Notes: generated by a model not told the origin, from the letters alone. 64,000 nt of DNA from Opisthorchis felineus (GCA_004794785.1 SJOL01008583.1:550951-614950), one strand, 5' to 3'; shown: positions 13,491-25,273, counted from the stretch's first letter. Translations and numbers: made by a program.

Positions 13491-13727
13491 CTATTCAGAA
13501 GGATCAAGTCCCACACATTTTTTGACGCCGCCAGATGGTATCAAAGTGGTTGTTTGTTGTCTGTCGCCCAACGTCAAATAACTTGACGTAAACTGAATCA
13601 TCGAAGAATTACTGTGCTGCATCCTTTTCCAGTTTAAAAGAAGTGATGATAAGCTACTTGTAGCCAAACGTCCCCGGAAATTCGTGAGATGCATCAGATG
13701 ATAATTCCCGACAAGCGGGAAACACAT
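13491..13727 (-). mobile_element. Possible LINE reverse transcriptase palm fragment
   Basis: The 78-residue minus-strand frame contains HLMHLTNFRGRL followed by SLSSLLLN, resembling the LLxKLxxFGIxGxLLxWLxSFL helix after RT motif A in CR1-type LINEs. FTSSYLTLGDRQQTT and LIPSGGVKK resemble the SYLxxRxQxV ... SGVPQGS segment leading to motif B. Motif B itself (PQGS) is not conserved, so the call is weak. It lies immediately upstream of the galactosyltransferase exon on the opposite strand. Confidence 0.3.
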
Positions 13728-13870
13728 GGTACGAATCTATCGCATATTACGGTTTTACTTGCAGAACAAGATTGCAGTTAATTCGTCAGGGTTTAGTTGC
13801 TTTTTGACACATATATGCAGTTTCTTGTAAGTCCAGAATGGTGATTTTTGTTAGAAACCCGAACACTCTC

Positions 13871-13890
13871 TTTGATCTGTCTCTTTCAGG
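13871..13890 (+). promoter_or_regulatory. Splice acceptor in front of the galactosyltransferase exon
   Basis: A pyrimidine-rich run ending CTGTCTCTTTCAG places an acceptor AG at 13888-13889, with the exon opening at 13890. The coding frame is open from 13876, just after an in-frame TGA. The gene therefore probably has at least one upstream exon, either untranslated or adding N-terminal residues. Confidence 0.55.
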
Positions 13891-13962
13891 TTGGCTCATG
13901 CACAACACTGCGAGAAGAAACAAACGAATGAAAACGCCGCCTGGGTAAAAAGCAACCGAAGA

Positions 13963-14991
13963 ATGTCTTGGTGCATTCGCAGACGCCCCAGATTAATATT
14001 ACTCATTATTTTTGCGTTGTGGACCGCTTGTTATCACCTCAACCTTCTTGCTCGATCACCTGACGCTTTTGCATACCCTCCGGATATGAATCTCTTCCAA
14101 ATATACGATTTGGTACGGACAAAGGATAACAGCAAGCTTCCGCCTCGGATGATGCCAAAATTCAGGGCTCTCTTATATGATAGGGGTGTATGCAAAGAAT
14201 CACCTCTACCAAAATTACTCTTTCTCGTAAAATCAGTCCATAGAAATTTTGCGCAACGTGAACAGATACGGAGAAGCTGGGGCAATCCAATGTGTGCCAA
14301 ATCAACAGGGGTTATTTCGCGAACCGTGTTTCTACTCGGTCAACTGAAAGACAAAAATGCGAGTCAGGAAGCAATTGTATTGCAGCGAAAGTTGGAATTG
14401 GAGCAGACAAAGTACCATGATATTGTTCAGTTTGATTTTGTGGACTCCTACGCCAACAACACCTACAAGATTCTTTCTGGAATGGAATTCGTGTGTTCGG
14501 AATGTCCAATGGCTCGTTTTGTGGCCATACTGGACGACGACTTCTTGGTTCACCCCATTAACCTGATCAAGACAATAAATCAGGTGACTGAATTCCAATA
14601 TCCCATTTATGTTGCTGGTGGTGTGATAAGCTCAGCCCAGCCACGCCGATCCCCTTTTTCCAAATGGTATGTACCCTATAATGCATATCCCTTTCACATC
14701 TATCCAGACTATCCTACCGGCGGCACGATTATTATTAGCATGCCTATGGTCAAACTGTTGTCTACAGTTATGCCGTACACCGCATACTTGTATATTGACG
14801 ACGTCCTGCTCGGAATATTACTACATAAATTGGGCATTAATCCGGTACATTTGGATGGAATACATTTCTTTGCCAAACCGACCTACACAACTGACCAAAC
14901 TTTTATCTCAGCTCACGGATATAATTCACCCGAGCAACTGCGCCAAGGGTGGTCATCATTGAATTTGCAGTCCGAATGTGAACAAAGTTGA
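13963..14991 (+). CDS. Beta-1,3-galactosyltransferase-like glycosyltransferase (GT31), type II membrane protein
   Basis: This is an intact 342-residue enzyme from the first ATG. The frame also stays open for 24 codons upstream to the splice acceptor at 13890. Family 31 enzymes sit in the Golgi and move galactose or N-acetylhexosamine from a UDP-sugar onto glycans in beta-1,3 linkage. In numbering from M1 at 13963, a basic SWCIRRRPR is followed by one membrane span at about 10-26, then a short stem. Family motifs follow in order: REQIRRSWG (about 99-107), FLLGQ (123), DIVQFDFVDSY (153-163), the metal-binding DxD as AILDDDF (188-194), KWYVPYNAYP (234-243), YPTGGTIIIS (250-259, usually YCSGGGYVLS) and YIDDVLLGILLHKLGI (277-292, usually EDVYVG). 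N-glycosylation sequons occur near 132 (NAS) and 165 (NNT). The ATG is favoured because it leaves a short basic cytosolic tail before the anchor. The acceptor sugar cannot be told; a beta-1,3-GlcNAc or GalNAc transferase is possible. Confidence 0.88.
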   Translation: MSWCIRRRPRLILLIIFALWTACYHLNLLARSPDAFAYPPDMNLFQIYDLVRTKDNSKLPPRMMPKFRALLYDRGVCKESPLPKLLFLVKSVHRNFAQREQIRRSWGNPMCAKSTGVISRTVFLLGQLKDKNASQEAIVLQRKLELEQTKYHDIVQFDFVDSYANNTYKILSGMEFVCSECPMARFVAILDDDFLVHPINLIKTINQVTEFQYPIYVAGGVISSAQPRRSPFSKWYVPYNAYPFHIYPDYPTGGTIIISMPMVKLLSTVMPYTAYLYIDDVLLGILLHKLGINPVHLDGIHFFAKPTYTTDQTFISAHGYNSPEQLRQGWSSLNLQSECEQS

Positions 14992-15351
14992 CTAACTTGC
15001 TGGTTTAATTCAGTCTCTAGGAATGTACATATAAAAAGAGTGCAGTTGGACTGCACATAGGAAAAGATCACAGATGAGAATACAAACTATTTCCTCTATT
15101 TTTGATATTGTAACTTTTGCCTCTTAGAACTGCGAGAACTCGAGGTTTTGAGGAGAAGCTGGGAGACTAATGTGAATGGGCGAACTCTCATATGAAGACT
15201 GAGAAATTGAAAACAGTAAACCAAAATCCCGGTTAATCAATCCAGCATATTCTTTATCCATGAACGAGGCTATCATATCTGCACTTTCGATCGACAGCTC
15301 ATTGAAATGCACAATAACCTATCTCCCAAAAACGCCTTCTTGATCTAATCC

Positions 15352-15357
15352 AATAAA
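15352..15357 (+). terminator. Candidate polyadenylation signal AATAAA
   Basis: AATAAA lies about 360 bp after the galactosyltransferase stop codon and is the first canonical signal in the downstream sequence that I noticed. That gives a plausible 3-prime UTR length. Confidence 0.35.
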
Positions 15358-18300
15358 GTTCTAAACTCACTGGAATCGGACAGGGAGCCATTGGGTCGAA
15401 GGCGTAAAGCCTGCTTGATCCATCAGTGCAACAGGTATCTAATTGTAAAATCCGGATCGCTCCAACACACCTACCCGCTTGGGGAAATAACTTTCCAGTT
15501 CTATCACATACACGAAGACCCTTTCAGTCCGCTTCTTGCAAAATCTCACCGATCGAGCAGGAGGAACCTTGTGACCGTCAGGTGGGGACATTCCATCGTG
15601 GATCTGATTCTGCTGCCATATATCACCATGCAAATGGTTAACCGAAAACGAACTCCATTCACACACCATTGGTCATGAATGTCGATGTTTTTAGGCATTT
15701 TTCTGTTCCAGGTCTGCATGTGATTATCACATACACATAACCTGCAAGCCCGTTTAGGCCAAAAGGGGACAGAATTGAAATTATGTCGCCTGCGGATCTC
15801 GATTAATCTCCATCAACTATTAATCTTAGCCACGGAAAGTTTGTTGAATATGTATGAGATAGCATGTGAGCTGTAACTTATGTGGAAGGGTCTCCTTTGT
15901 GAACGCTTTCTGTCACTGTTGGTGATTTGCGCACATACAAGAGTGTCGTAATCGGTTGGCGTGGTTACATTTGTGGCCAGAGGGATGAGCCGTGCTCTGC
16001 GTCATTACGACTGATGCCTTGAATCTCTAGGCTCAAAATGATTTGACGGTTACCCCAGTGTCTCTCCGCTGGGTCATGTAGAGTCAGGACCTGCCGCCCA
16101 TGTCCTTCGATTCATGTACCGTCTAGCAATATCACCGATGTGAATTTTGATATAATGAACATTCCTTCATATTCCTGTCTCGAGAATCAGGTAGTTGTTC
16201 CGCCTTACGCATCTGCGTCCACTTCTGTCCACGTGTAACATCATGCAGACATAATAGCTATCCGTTGCTCCCCGTATACTTCCAAAGGGTGGGCATTATG
16301 TAATGATAGAGCAAAAGGTTGGCAACATATCCAGATATTTTGTTGTTTAGATATTTTTCTCTTCCACATCCAGCATGATAAAACTATTGAGTTATGTGCT
16401 GACATGGAGAAACGTATCACGGCAGCCCGGTATACGGAAATGATGCCCTTCATCGAAGTGGACCTTTCTGATAACTACAAATCAGCATGAGCGTGGCGAT
16501 GTTTGGTAAACCGTAGTATATGTGGCCTCCAACACATTTGATAAGCGGAGTCATTGAAGAAAATCATCCCTACAATGAAAAACAGAAGTGGATCTCGCCA
16601 AGCCCATTAAGCTTAGGTTTCTAACCTAACACATGCACTGGAACAAGGTTCTCTACTACGGGAACAATGTTGGCTTGTAACACTTCCTCATTATCAAGTA
16701 TCCGGTCAGGCAGTCTGCCGTACAGCTAATCGGAGGGCAAGATATAAAGCTAGAAGCACCCAGGGATACCTGATAGTTTACCACGATTCCCTCATCACAG
16801 TTAACCTTCACAGATTCTGTCCCTGATCTTGATCGATAGTTTAGCCAAGAGCCACATCTATATCAGACCTAGGTAAAACGGGATAAACCTATTTTAGAAC
16901 AGGGGCTGAAATGACCGCAAAACACACTATATGTTTGATGCAAACGTAGTTAAATATAGCGCAGCTACCTACCCCACCTCCCCAAATCATCGGTGTACGA
17001 AACTGTGACAACTACAACCACTGTACGACAAGTAGGCAGTTCTTACAGCTGATAGCAGAAAAATGAATGATTACGGTGTCTGCTATTAGCACAGACCAAT
17101 AGGGACAGGTTTTGGGTCAGTGGATTCCACTACATCACACTACAATAATAATTAAGCCCTTGCCATTCGCTTCCGCAATCGTTATCACCTAAAATCCTGT
17201 TCAAACCCTGGTAACATCTAGCTCCATTAGTAACTGGTCAATCAGGCCGTTGTCTTGTTGCATGTCAAGGCTAGTAATTTTGCGGGTCGTTTACAACAGT
17301 CACATGGCGCGCATTTCTTACCGATAAAATATACCGTAGGCTGGCTTTGCCTGCTCCAAAACCGCAGTTGTTTTACCGAGGAAACGTAAGAAAATACATA
17401 GCGATTTTTACAATTCTAGTAAAGGTAATATCGTTCACCTCGGAAGTTTAAATGTTTCAGGTTGAAATGTAAGTTTGCATTCTATTGAAGCTGGAAAGAC
17501 AACTTATGCATGCTCTTCAACCTGCAACTCCACTTGACGTATTAATGTCAAGGAAAATGGGCAGCTGGTACACAACGTAGTCGACCAAAAAAACTCCACG
17601 ACTATTGGCTCAGTTCAGCAGCCGATCTAGCTGGAAATGCCATTCCTCCGGTCTTACTATGTGCTGCTTCTAAAAGGAATCAGGTCTGCCACCGTCTATT
17701 CCGGCAAAATTAGCAACTAAATTTTATTTAAGAGCTTGATATTTTGTAAGTTTCTGCTGAAACGACCACAGATGGAATGTACAGTTACTCCTTAGTGACG
17801 TGTGCATTTTGTTACCGTCAAAAGATTCTCAGATCAGTAACTCATCCTGTGGACAATATATCCTCTTGTTCGGCCAAAATTCCCCCCACCACTTTTAGTG
17901 CCTGGCTCTAAAGATGCACCTTAATCCGGTTAGAAGTTGGCTAATTAGGGTGTATTGAACCAGCTTATTCGCGTGTCACGCCTAATACGTTTTATAATCA
18001 CGTCATTAGTTATCCATGTCCGAAATATCAAACTGAACGGCGATTTTGGATTTTGGACACTCTGGATGGTATATAGCCGGATGGACATTAGTACCACCCG
18101 ATAAATGTTACTTATTTTGCGTATCATAACAGATAGTTCCTCAAATTTCGCACTTGATTGGAGCATACATTGCAAAAAGCACTGCGTAAATGTTTGCCTG
18201 GCCATACAGTCCTATTAACAACAGCAATCAGTCGGTTGAGGCATTGTACAAAATGTGAGATAAGAAGGAGTGATTTGATCCAAACCAGTCGATTAGCTCT

Positions 18301-19494
18301 TGCGAATCGGAAAGGATAGACTGTGGGCGTAAGGTCAGCTATGGACACAGAGCCTATGAATCCGTTGCACAGTGTCAATGAAGCTGTGCATCGGGATAAA
18401 ACACTACTGTATGGTGTGTTTACTTTATGAATCAGTGTTGTTTGAACATTATTTCAGAGCAGCATTATTCTGTAAGACATACACGCAATAACCGATCTTC
18501 CATTACTATCGTTCAGGCAGCAACGTTTTTTTTTGGGGGGGGGGGTTAAGAAGCTAAGACTGCCACGAACAGAGATGAACTCGTTCAAAACAAGAAAAAA
18601 TGATCCCATAATTGTTAAGGAGGTGATTGCAGTTCTCACAAGATACTGAGTGAATACCCAACGACCTTGTTTCTCACAAGCTGATGACCCATTAGAAACC
18701 TCTCAACCAGCTCCCATCATCATCATCATCAAAGACAGCAACGTCAGTGTTGACAATGATGCTTTACTGCCGTACTACAAAGTGGTGGCTAACAAATTTT
18801 GCCTCAAAAAAGTCAATGGAAGTTGGTTTTAAGGAAGCTATTAACAATAACCTCAAGAATGTATATTTCATTGCATTGCCCGGAAAACAGCACCGTATCT
18901 GAGGAATACTCCTCCAAATTCTTGCCTTTTAGGGGAACTCGAAACAAAAAGCATGTTTTTTTATGTTGCGCTCGCCACTCTCAATTAATAACCCATGGAA
19001 TGTAGGTCAGGTGCACCTTTCTGGAAATTTATCTGTGCAGCCATTGTCGATAACAAATGGATTTGGAAGGCTAAAGTGAACCTATTTCTAAGGCCTCAAA
19101 TTGCGAAAAACAAGCTTTCCGCGAACATTATATGCAAGAGCCTTTAAAAGCTGTGAATACAACAAACTTCCGGCCATATAACCCAACGATGCTTATTATT
19201 CCTGGTCACACGTATGCTTCTGAGAAAAGTTCCTGTAATTTTTGCTGTGATTCTACTGATCCTAGTTCACGGAGTGCGCCAAAACGAACCGAGTCAAATT
19301 ATCTCGACTTCAAAAAACGTAGGGCATTAATTATCATATCAGCCGAGATGACATGAGGCAATGTGAAGTTATCGGCGAAACGGTCTAGGTATAGAGGTAC
19401 ACAATTCAAGCAAAGTAAGATCCACTTACCCTCCCACCAACCCCAATTCAATTGTCCCTGCACACCTCAACGCACACAAGCGAACAAAATCTAT
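15358..19494. other. Gene-free stretch with a T9G11 tract and an ATC microsatellite
   Basis: No gene recognised. The overlapping frames at 15391-15678 and 17945-18378 have no motif. At 18526-18545 there is a run of nine T followed by eleven G. (ATC)5 lies at 18716-18730. The frame at 16241-16453 (-) contains SVYRAAVI, which resembles a LINE C-terminal VYRAAV motif, but nothing around it supports that reading. Confidence 0.4.
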
Positions 19495-19518
19495 GAACGA
19501 ACCCTAAGGGGTTCGTTC
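19495..19518. repeat. Perfect inverted repeat, 10-bp arms
   Basis: GAACGAACCC and GGGTTCGTTC are separated by the four bases TAAG. It could form a stable hairpin in DNA or RNA. It lies about 220 bp upstream of the hammerhead-like core, within what looks like one repeat copy (about 19490-19870). Confidence 0.6.
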
Positions 19519-19738
19519 CATTAAGATATCTTAGGCAGGAAAAGCGACACCGCAAAATCCGGTTTCAAAGTGAACGCAATCCCCCTAACCAATCTATCGT
19601 AAGTGTTAGTCATCATCACTAACCGACAAACAGGAATTTCAGACCGACTCCCAGCAGTGATCAAGCCGGCTAGTCATAAGAAATCTCACGGATTGGTTCC
19701 CTGACTGCCCGATCAACCTAGTTACTTACTCACTTGCC

Positions 19739-19783
19739 CTGACGGAGCTTTTGACGTAAAAAGCGAAACGTTGCCCAGCGATA
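19739..19783 (+). ncRNA. Hammerhead-like RNA core (degenerate)
   Basis: CTGACGGA is followed by a perfect six-pair stem, GCTTTT/AAAAGC, around the loop GACGTA, then GAAAC. This matches the hammerhead order CUGAnGA, helix II, GAAA, with one extra G before the last A. A short helix III (CGTT with AGCG around GCCC) with a bulged A leads to ATA, an acceptable NUH cleavage triplet. I find no convincing helix I, so activity in cis is doubtful. Hammerhead motifs are known in retroelements of flatworms and other animals. Here it is probably a repeat-borne relic. Confidence 0.3.
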
Positions 19784-20879
19784 AATACACCGATTGTTTA
19801 CCAACCCTCTCTGAAACATTGGGTTCGCTCAGAAGCTAACCCCCTTCGTGAGCCAGCCTAGACAAACCACATTGATGTAGTTTTCAAACTTCCGCTGTCT
19901 TTAACTGTCTAGAGAATGTTCGGAAACCGAGCTGTTGTACCAAGGTGGAATCCTACATGCCACATGCCAACCGTCTGATCGGCAAGTTATTCAGGCCACG
20001 CAATCCTCCGGATAAGCGTGGGGGAAGTGGACGCAATTTTTCGGTTTTTTTGCGTCTTATATTCACTGAAAAACTTTTGCGTCTCTTGTCGAGATACAGA
20101 AGCCAGCTTGTATATGCCCTTCAAGCACCGAGTTTTTTTAGCCTTTCTTGCTGCTGTTTAAAGGATTTGCTGTACCGATACAGTCCCTGAATACTTTCAA
20201 TTTGGCGAGGTTATGTTTATCTTTGACTGAATTTATTCGTCTGTCCTGCTATTTTTTTGTTCGTACCACAAGTTCTTTCAAATTATTCTGAAATGCCTTT
20301 GTATGTGGCGCGACTGGTTTTGAAATAAAATTGTGCAGCCTTTCAGTTTTCAACATCTGCCTCGTAGTTGACGTCTGTTTTTCCAGCAACGTATCTATAG
20401 AAATAGTTTATGTTATTTTAATCGACCGCATAAAAGATATTTTGGGGCGACAGACACTAAGGGCTGTTCGGTTCAGTACACTTCGGGTGAAATTCTAATT
20501 GACTTGTAAAAGCAGGGTACAGTATATAGGGGTGCTGTTGAGATCAAAAACTGCCCGATACCAAATAGACAGTGCCTGTCAACGAAGTTTATTTGTCAGG
20601 AAGTGTTCAGTGCCGACTGAATGAGGCGTGCAGTCTGTACTGCCATGAAAAATCTGTTTAATCTATTTTTCACCTTTTGGTCTGTCATCTCATTATTCAG
20701 CAAGGGTAATTATTCAAATTCATTCCGTAACTGAGTACTGGTATATTTAATCTAATGGACTCACTGATTCGCTGAAACAGTTATTCCAAGTCTAGTCCAA
20801 CGGTCTTGTTTAGCACATCGGGTCGCAGTGCTGTAAGAGTGAGGGGTCATCCGAAAAGCCCAGTCACCTCACGAAAGAC
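19784..20879. other. Gene-free stretch
   Basis: No gene recognised. A plus-strand frame at 19945-20190 is basic and Leu/Ser-rich with no motif. The first few tens of bases, with TTGGGTTCG near 19830, may still belong to the repeat that carries the hammerhead-like core. Confidence 0.35.
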
Positions 20880-21320
20880 TCTTTGGACAGGCCGAGGTAC
20901 TAATGAGGCTGATGGAAACTCTGACATCAGAGAATCAGTTTGGCCGTACTTGGGACTCAGCAGTTTGGTGCAGTTCCTGGGTTTCCGTCATTCTTATGAT
21001 CTAATTGAATACAAATAGGACGCAATTCACGAAACAGACTCAGCTTTGGATCAAACTGTTTAATAACGGAGAATCAACTAAATCCCTGATAAATCCCTCA
21101 TTTTTGCTATTCTTCAACGCCGTAAAAGTTTCGTCTGAATTTCAGTTTCGACAATGCTCGAGATTTCGTTATGTGACTATTTTGATAGAGTACACTAGTC
21201 ATGAGGTTGCCGAAAATTCCGATGCATCACACTCATTTGGATGAATACGTCAGAAACATGTGCCTCAGGTAGATTCAAATGAGGCCCCCGTTGAATTCGA
21301 ATTGGTTTGCAAATGACGGT
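20880..21320. repeat. Interspersed repeat family, tandem degraded copies
   Basis: GTACTAATGAGGCTGATGG near 20898 and GTACACTAGTCATGAGGTTG near 21188 are two copies of the same landmark about 290 bp apart. The first is followed by GTACTTGGGACTCAGCAG and GGTGCAGTTCCTGGG. The second is followed near 21296 by CGAATTGGTTTGCAAATGA. Landmarks and their order match the copies at 12740-13130 and 34441-34590. Confidence 0.45.
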
Positions 21321-22999
21321 ATTTCTTGATTTATCACTGGCTTACTGCGGTGTATCAATATAATTATGCAAGAAATGTGTAGGATCAATTGTGTCTTTAA
21401 AATGTTCGTTGGTGTGAACAGTAGCTGAAGACAGAAGTTTTCATTTGCTGACGGACCTATCGCGACAGACAACTTATGGTAATTTAAAACTTTGTGGTCT
21501 TGTTGGGGCGACCATTGGCAGAAAGCAATAGTTTTTCGCTTATCATCAACGAACGTTTGAATAGACATAACTTTCAAAGGCAGGCTCGTTCTTTCCCGAC
21601 AACAAGAAATACGAGTCAATTTGGATAATGTATCAGAATGTACTGGCGAGGGAAATCCGGAACAGGCGCATCGCCTGGAAACTCACATGAGTTGTCGCTT
21701 GTGCGTGATTCTAAAGATCGTACTTCCATCAAAGATGTGCTAAACTGATGAATTCTTGGCGCTTCTATACTGCGTCTACAAAGTTGATTGCAGTAAAAAA
21801 AACCATTACCTAGCACAGAAAGCTTAGGAAGACTTCTGACCTGGTGAAACTTTCGTATCCCTTGGTGTTATCTCGAGGGATGAGGACCGAATCAAGCAAT
21901 TCTATCCTATCCCTATCAATTTCAGGCGTGAAATGTTTCACCTGAATTTCCACAAACTGCAAATAAACGCCCTCGGAATGACTGTGGCAGGCTAGCATAA
22001 GGTCCCTTCTACATTCCATTTTCATTCTTTTCTTCACAATGTGACCTTCATTTGTACGGCAGTGAGGCATCGGTTTTGGCTACTGCTCGTCATCAGTGAT
22101 GATGATGACCCTCTTGAAGGCAGTCATTTGAGCAAAATCACGTTACCAGCGCAACAACAGTTGTCATGGTGGATACATCGGATCCCTTTGTTTGATCCAG
22201 TAGAATGAATTCCATGCAATTTTCCATTCACATCTGGGACACTTTTAGGACACAAATTTGTGATGGCGTGCATGTGATAATGTGAAAATACACCCACTTG
22301 TTTTACCGGGCTCTTTGATCTTATATCCTCATGCCATACGATTGACGCGGTCGTACTCTATGTTGACTTCCTGAACTACTGTATCATCATGCTTAAATTT
22401 ATGCGTGGTTACTCAGATACATCACATACGGTGTACACTTAAGTCCTCAATACCGTCACTGGATGGGAAACATATCAACTAGCTAAAACCATCCCAAACT
22501 GCTTGCATCTAATAAGTAGTGAAAGGCACGTTTTGGCTCTAATTCCTGTACTTTGTGACCATCTGGAACTGTCAACATTTGACCGAAGCATTAATCCAAT
22601 TTTTCACTAGAAATTAGCTAACCATAAACAACGTAACAGATTCTGGAGCGCAGGCAGTCCTCGTGTTTCCATCCTTTGCTACACTTTGCTGTGAGAATGA
22701 TAACCGAGTGGCTTTTTCACACATTTCTTAAAATCACCAATGTCCGGGCAGACCAGCGTTTGGTTTAGAATAGACCGATCTCGGACTCCTGACCATCCGT
22801 AAACAGACAGATCTGGTGAAGTAAGATTTGTAGAAGACTATGATTGCTGGGGTCAGGAAACGTCGGTAAACTTTGATTCCTTATCATTCTAGGGGACAAT
22901 TTGGTCATCTTGGTTTTAACTCTTGTGAATAATCCTCCCGATCTGCCTCAGAAACCTTTCCCAATGACGGCATAGCCACAGAATCTGCCACTTTGCCAG
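21321..22999. other. Gene-free stretch
   Basis: Minus-strand frames at 21275-21619 (114 codons) and 21810-22070 (86 codons) have no motif I recognise. The second looks protein-like (HFTPEIDRDRIELLDSVL), but I see no splice context to support it. Nothing else is visible. Confidence 0.35.
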
Positions 23000-23160
23000 A
23001 ACACACTAGTCATAAGGCTGTTGAAAACCCACAAACAACCTACTTCTGGTTTCTTTCTTTTATGGTTTCATCAGGTTGGTGTAGCCCCGGAGTAAGTTTT
23101 CCGCAACCTTTTTGAGTGTTGTTCTGTGAAGCAAATATACTGTGATATCTCGAGCATCGT
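23000..23160. repeat. Interspersed repeat family copy
   Basis: ACACACTAGTCATAAGGCTG at 23001, followed by TTGAAAACCC and then ATCAGGTTGGTGTAGCCCCG near 23070, repeats the landmark order seen at 20880-21320. Confidence 0.45.
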
Positions 23161-23584
23161 ATTGTCGAGCACCTTCCAGTTCAGCCGGAATTCATCTAAA
23201 CGAAGTCAAATTAGTACGCAAACGCGTGTGTTTTGTGTGGATCACGATCATGTTTTGTGTGTGAAGTGGACGAAAATGTTGTAGTATGCCTACGGAATCC
23301 AACCATATGAAACAATAAACTTTCTCTGAGAGCGCCTAATTTACTTCGTCCTGTGGCATGACCCCCGATGAAGACGTTGCATCCAATCAGTTGACTGTTT
23401 AATCTGAAGGTAAGCTGGCTGTCCTTAAAACAAGCCTATTGTGCTCGGTTAGGCACAACTCGCTTTTTGATTGTACTGACCAGTTTTTACTGCTTGACTA
23501 TGTGGCACGAGGACGAGACCTGAAAAACAAACTGTTTGTCAATTTTCTTTTTAATGATATTCGGGATATTGCAATATATTTCTT

Positions 23585-23800
23585 TGACGGCACTCACTAC
23601 TCATAATTTTGCTGAAAGCTGCTTGTTAGTTGGGTGCTTGTTCTCCTGATCACCGAACTTGGAAATTAATTTGTAAGCGTTTCTACACCAAACGAAGAGA
23701 TATCATCAGTCCCCAGTTAGGTGACCTGCTTACCGGTTGAGGCGTGAGGTGGATTTCGCGAGAGATTCATCTAAGTCAGTACCATCAATGTTATTTGCAA
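23585..23800. repeat. Interspersed repeat family copy
   Basis: CACTCACTACTCATAATTTT near 23591 with GCTGAAAGCTG, and further on GGATTTCGCGAGAGATTCAT near 23752, match landmarks of the 279-bp tandem copies. The middle has diverged. Confidence 0.35.
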
Positions 23801-25273
23801 ACGATTGTATTTTCTCTGTCTGCTGCTTCCTAATTTCAAAGTACACGCCAGTTATGCAGAGTTGAACAGCAAATATCAGGTTGACAGGTCTTCTCATTGG
23901 ACAATACTGTCCAATTTACCATCTTTAGTTTGATGTGTCAGACAGTCTAAGAATGATAGCTTCTTACATATTTTTCTTACACGTGCGAATTTGACGTTTG
24001 CACAGGATTTATTGAAGCGTGACTAGCGCATGATCAACATCAAACGTTCTGATTAATCTGACTACCGGCTCATTCGAACTGTTGTAATTTTGTGTGTGTG
24101 ATCTTCAGGCAACTTTCAACACAATGTAGATGAGTGCAGTAATATTGAGCGAAATTCATGTGCTGGTAAAATTATAAGTGTCTTTTGTTTGACAGTAAGC
24201 TGCGTAATTATGTTTGCCATCTCGTTATTCTGATAGCCTTCTGGGGGTCATATAATGACCCCCAAACCTATTCCCCTTCACAATTCAAATACTCAATATT
24301 TCTGTGCCGAGCCATGGATAAACTGCATAAACTACCTCGGTAGCTTACTGACGTTGTGAGAATGTTGTAAGAGTCCTAATGAATATTCTTATTTTGAACC
24401 AAATATGGCTTGTTGCTCCAAAGCACACTTACTGAATAATGTCTGATAAACCCACTCGTGCAGCAGCTTGCTTTATCTTTTGCCCTTGGAGACCTCTTAT
24501 CAAAATCTCCATTCATATCCTGCTTCAGCTCGTTAGTCAAAGGCCAACGTTAGCTAGCGACAAAAGTTCACGATATCCTAAACACCAAGAAGGCATCCGT
24601 AAATTAGTTAGCACTGGATAATGCTCTTTTGTGCTTAGAATAATAGCTTTAAGGTCACACTACAACCTACCTGAGACGCTAAGTATGTTGGTCTCTTTAG
24701 GACGTGCGTACAGGGTGAACTTTCACCACAAAATAACGGTGTAGACATCTAATCAAAGGACAATGAAATGAAATATTGTGCTTATTTTCTATTCGAATAT
24801 TTGACGGCAATCATCTTCGCCTCTACCAGAAATGTGCCTGCGACACTGTAATGAGAAACTCAGCGGCTGGTGGCGAAGACACAGATTACCTAGTATGGGA
24901 CCAGCTGAAAGGCAGTCATGGTAGGCTGGAAACCGTCTCCTGATTTTTCCGTTGCGTTGGACTACATTGGTAGGAGCTCAGAACATTTAGGCTGAACCAC
25001 TTGAATGTCCTGCATCAGAAAACATGCTGTTGGAGGGTGGGCAGCACGATCAGATGATGATCGACGATTGTCAAATCAGGTGGGACTTATAAGAGAGATG
25101 AAGTCTGCAGCTCGCCTGGTGGTCCGGATAACCCAAACCTAGACTGTTCTGGACATTATTATGCTTCGTCTGTGTACCGACGGTAACGTGGGCATTGCTG
25201 TAAACTCATCACTCCTAAATATTCGTAGGTTTAAGGTGAGTCATTTGTAAAGATATTTGAAATACACTTAGGA
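23801..25273. other. Gene-free stretch with one strong palindrome
   Basis: No gene recognised. The palindrome at 24243-24263 is listed separately. Confidence 0.4.
24243..24263. repeat. Perfect inverted repeat, 9-bp arms
   Basis: GGGGGTCAT and ATGACCCCC flank the three bases ATA. It has the size of a terminator-like or protein-binding palindrome, but no adjacent gene gives it a role. Confidence 0.6.

Noticed and set aside
14034..14962. Several open frames of 65-97 codons in other phases of the galactosyltransferase
   Set aside because: They are shadows of the intact GT31 frame.
16241..16453. SVYRAAVI resembling the LINE VYRAAV motif
   Set aside because: The following LLYGSETW-type motif is absent in all frames.
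17461..17468. Eight-base micro-exon (GTTGAAAT) between ATGTTTCAG and GTAAGT
   Set aside because: It is a single chance pairing of splice words, with no supporting array of similar exons nearby.
22091..22111. GTCATCA/TGATGAC inverted repeat
   Set aside because: It arises from a short GAT/ATC-rich run and has little significance.
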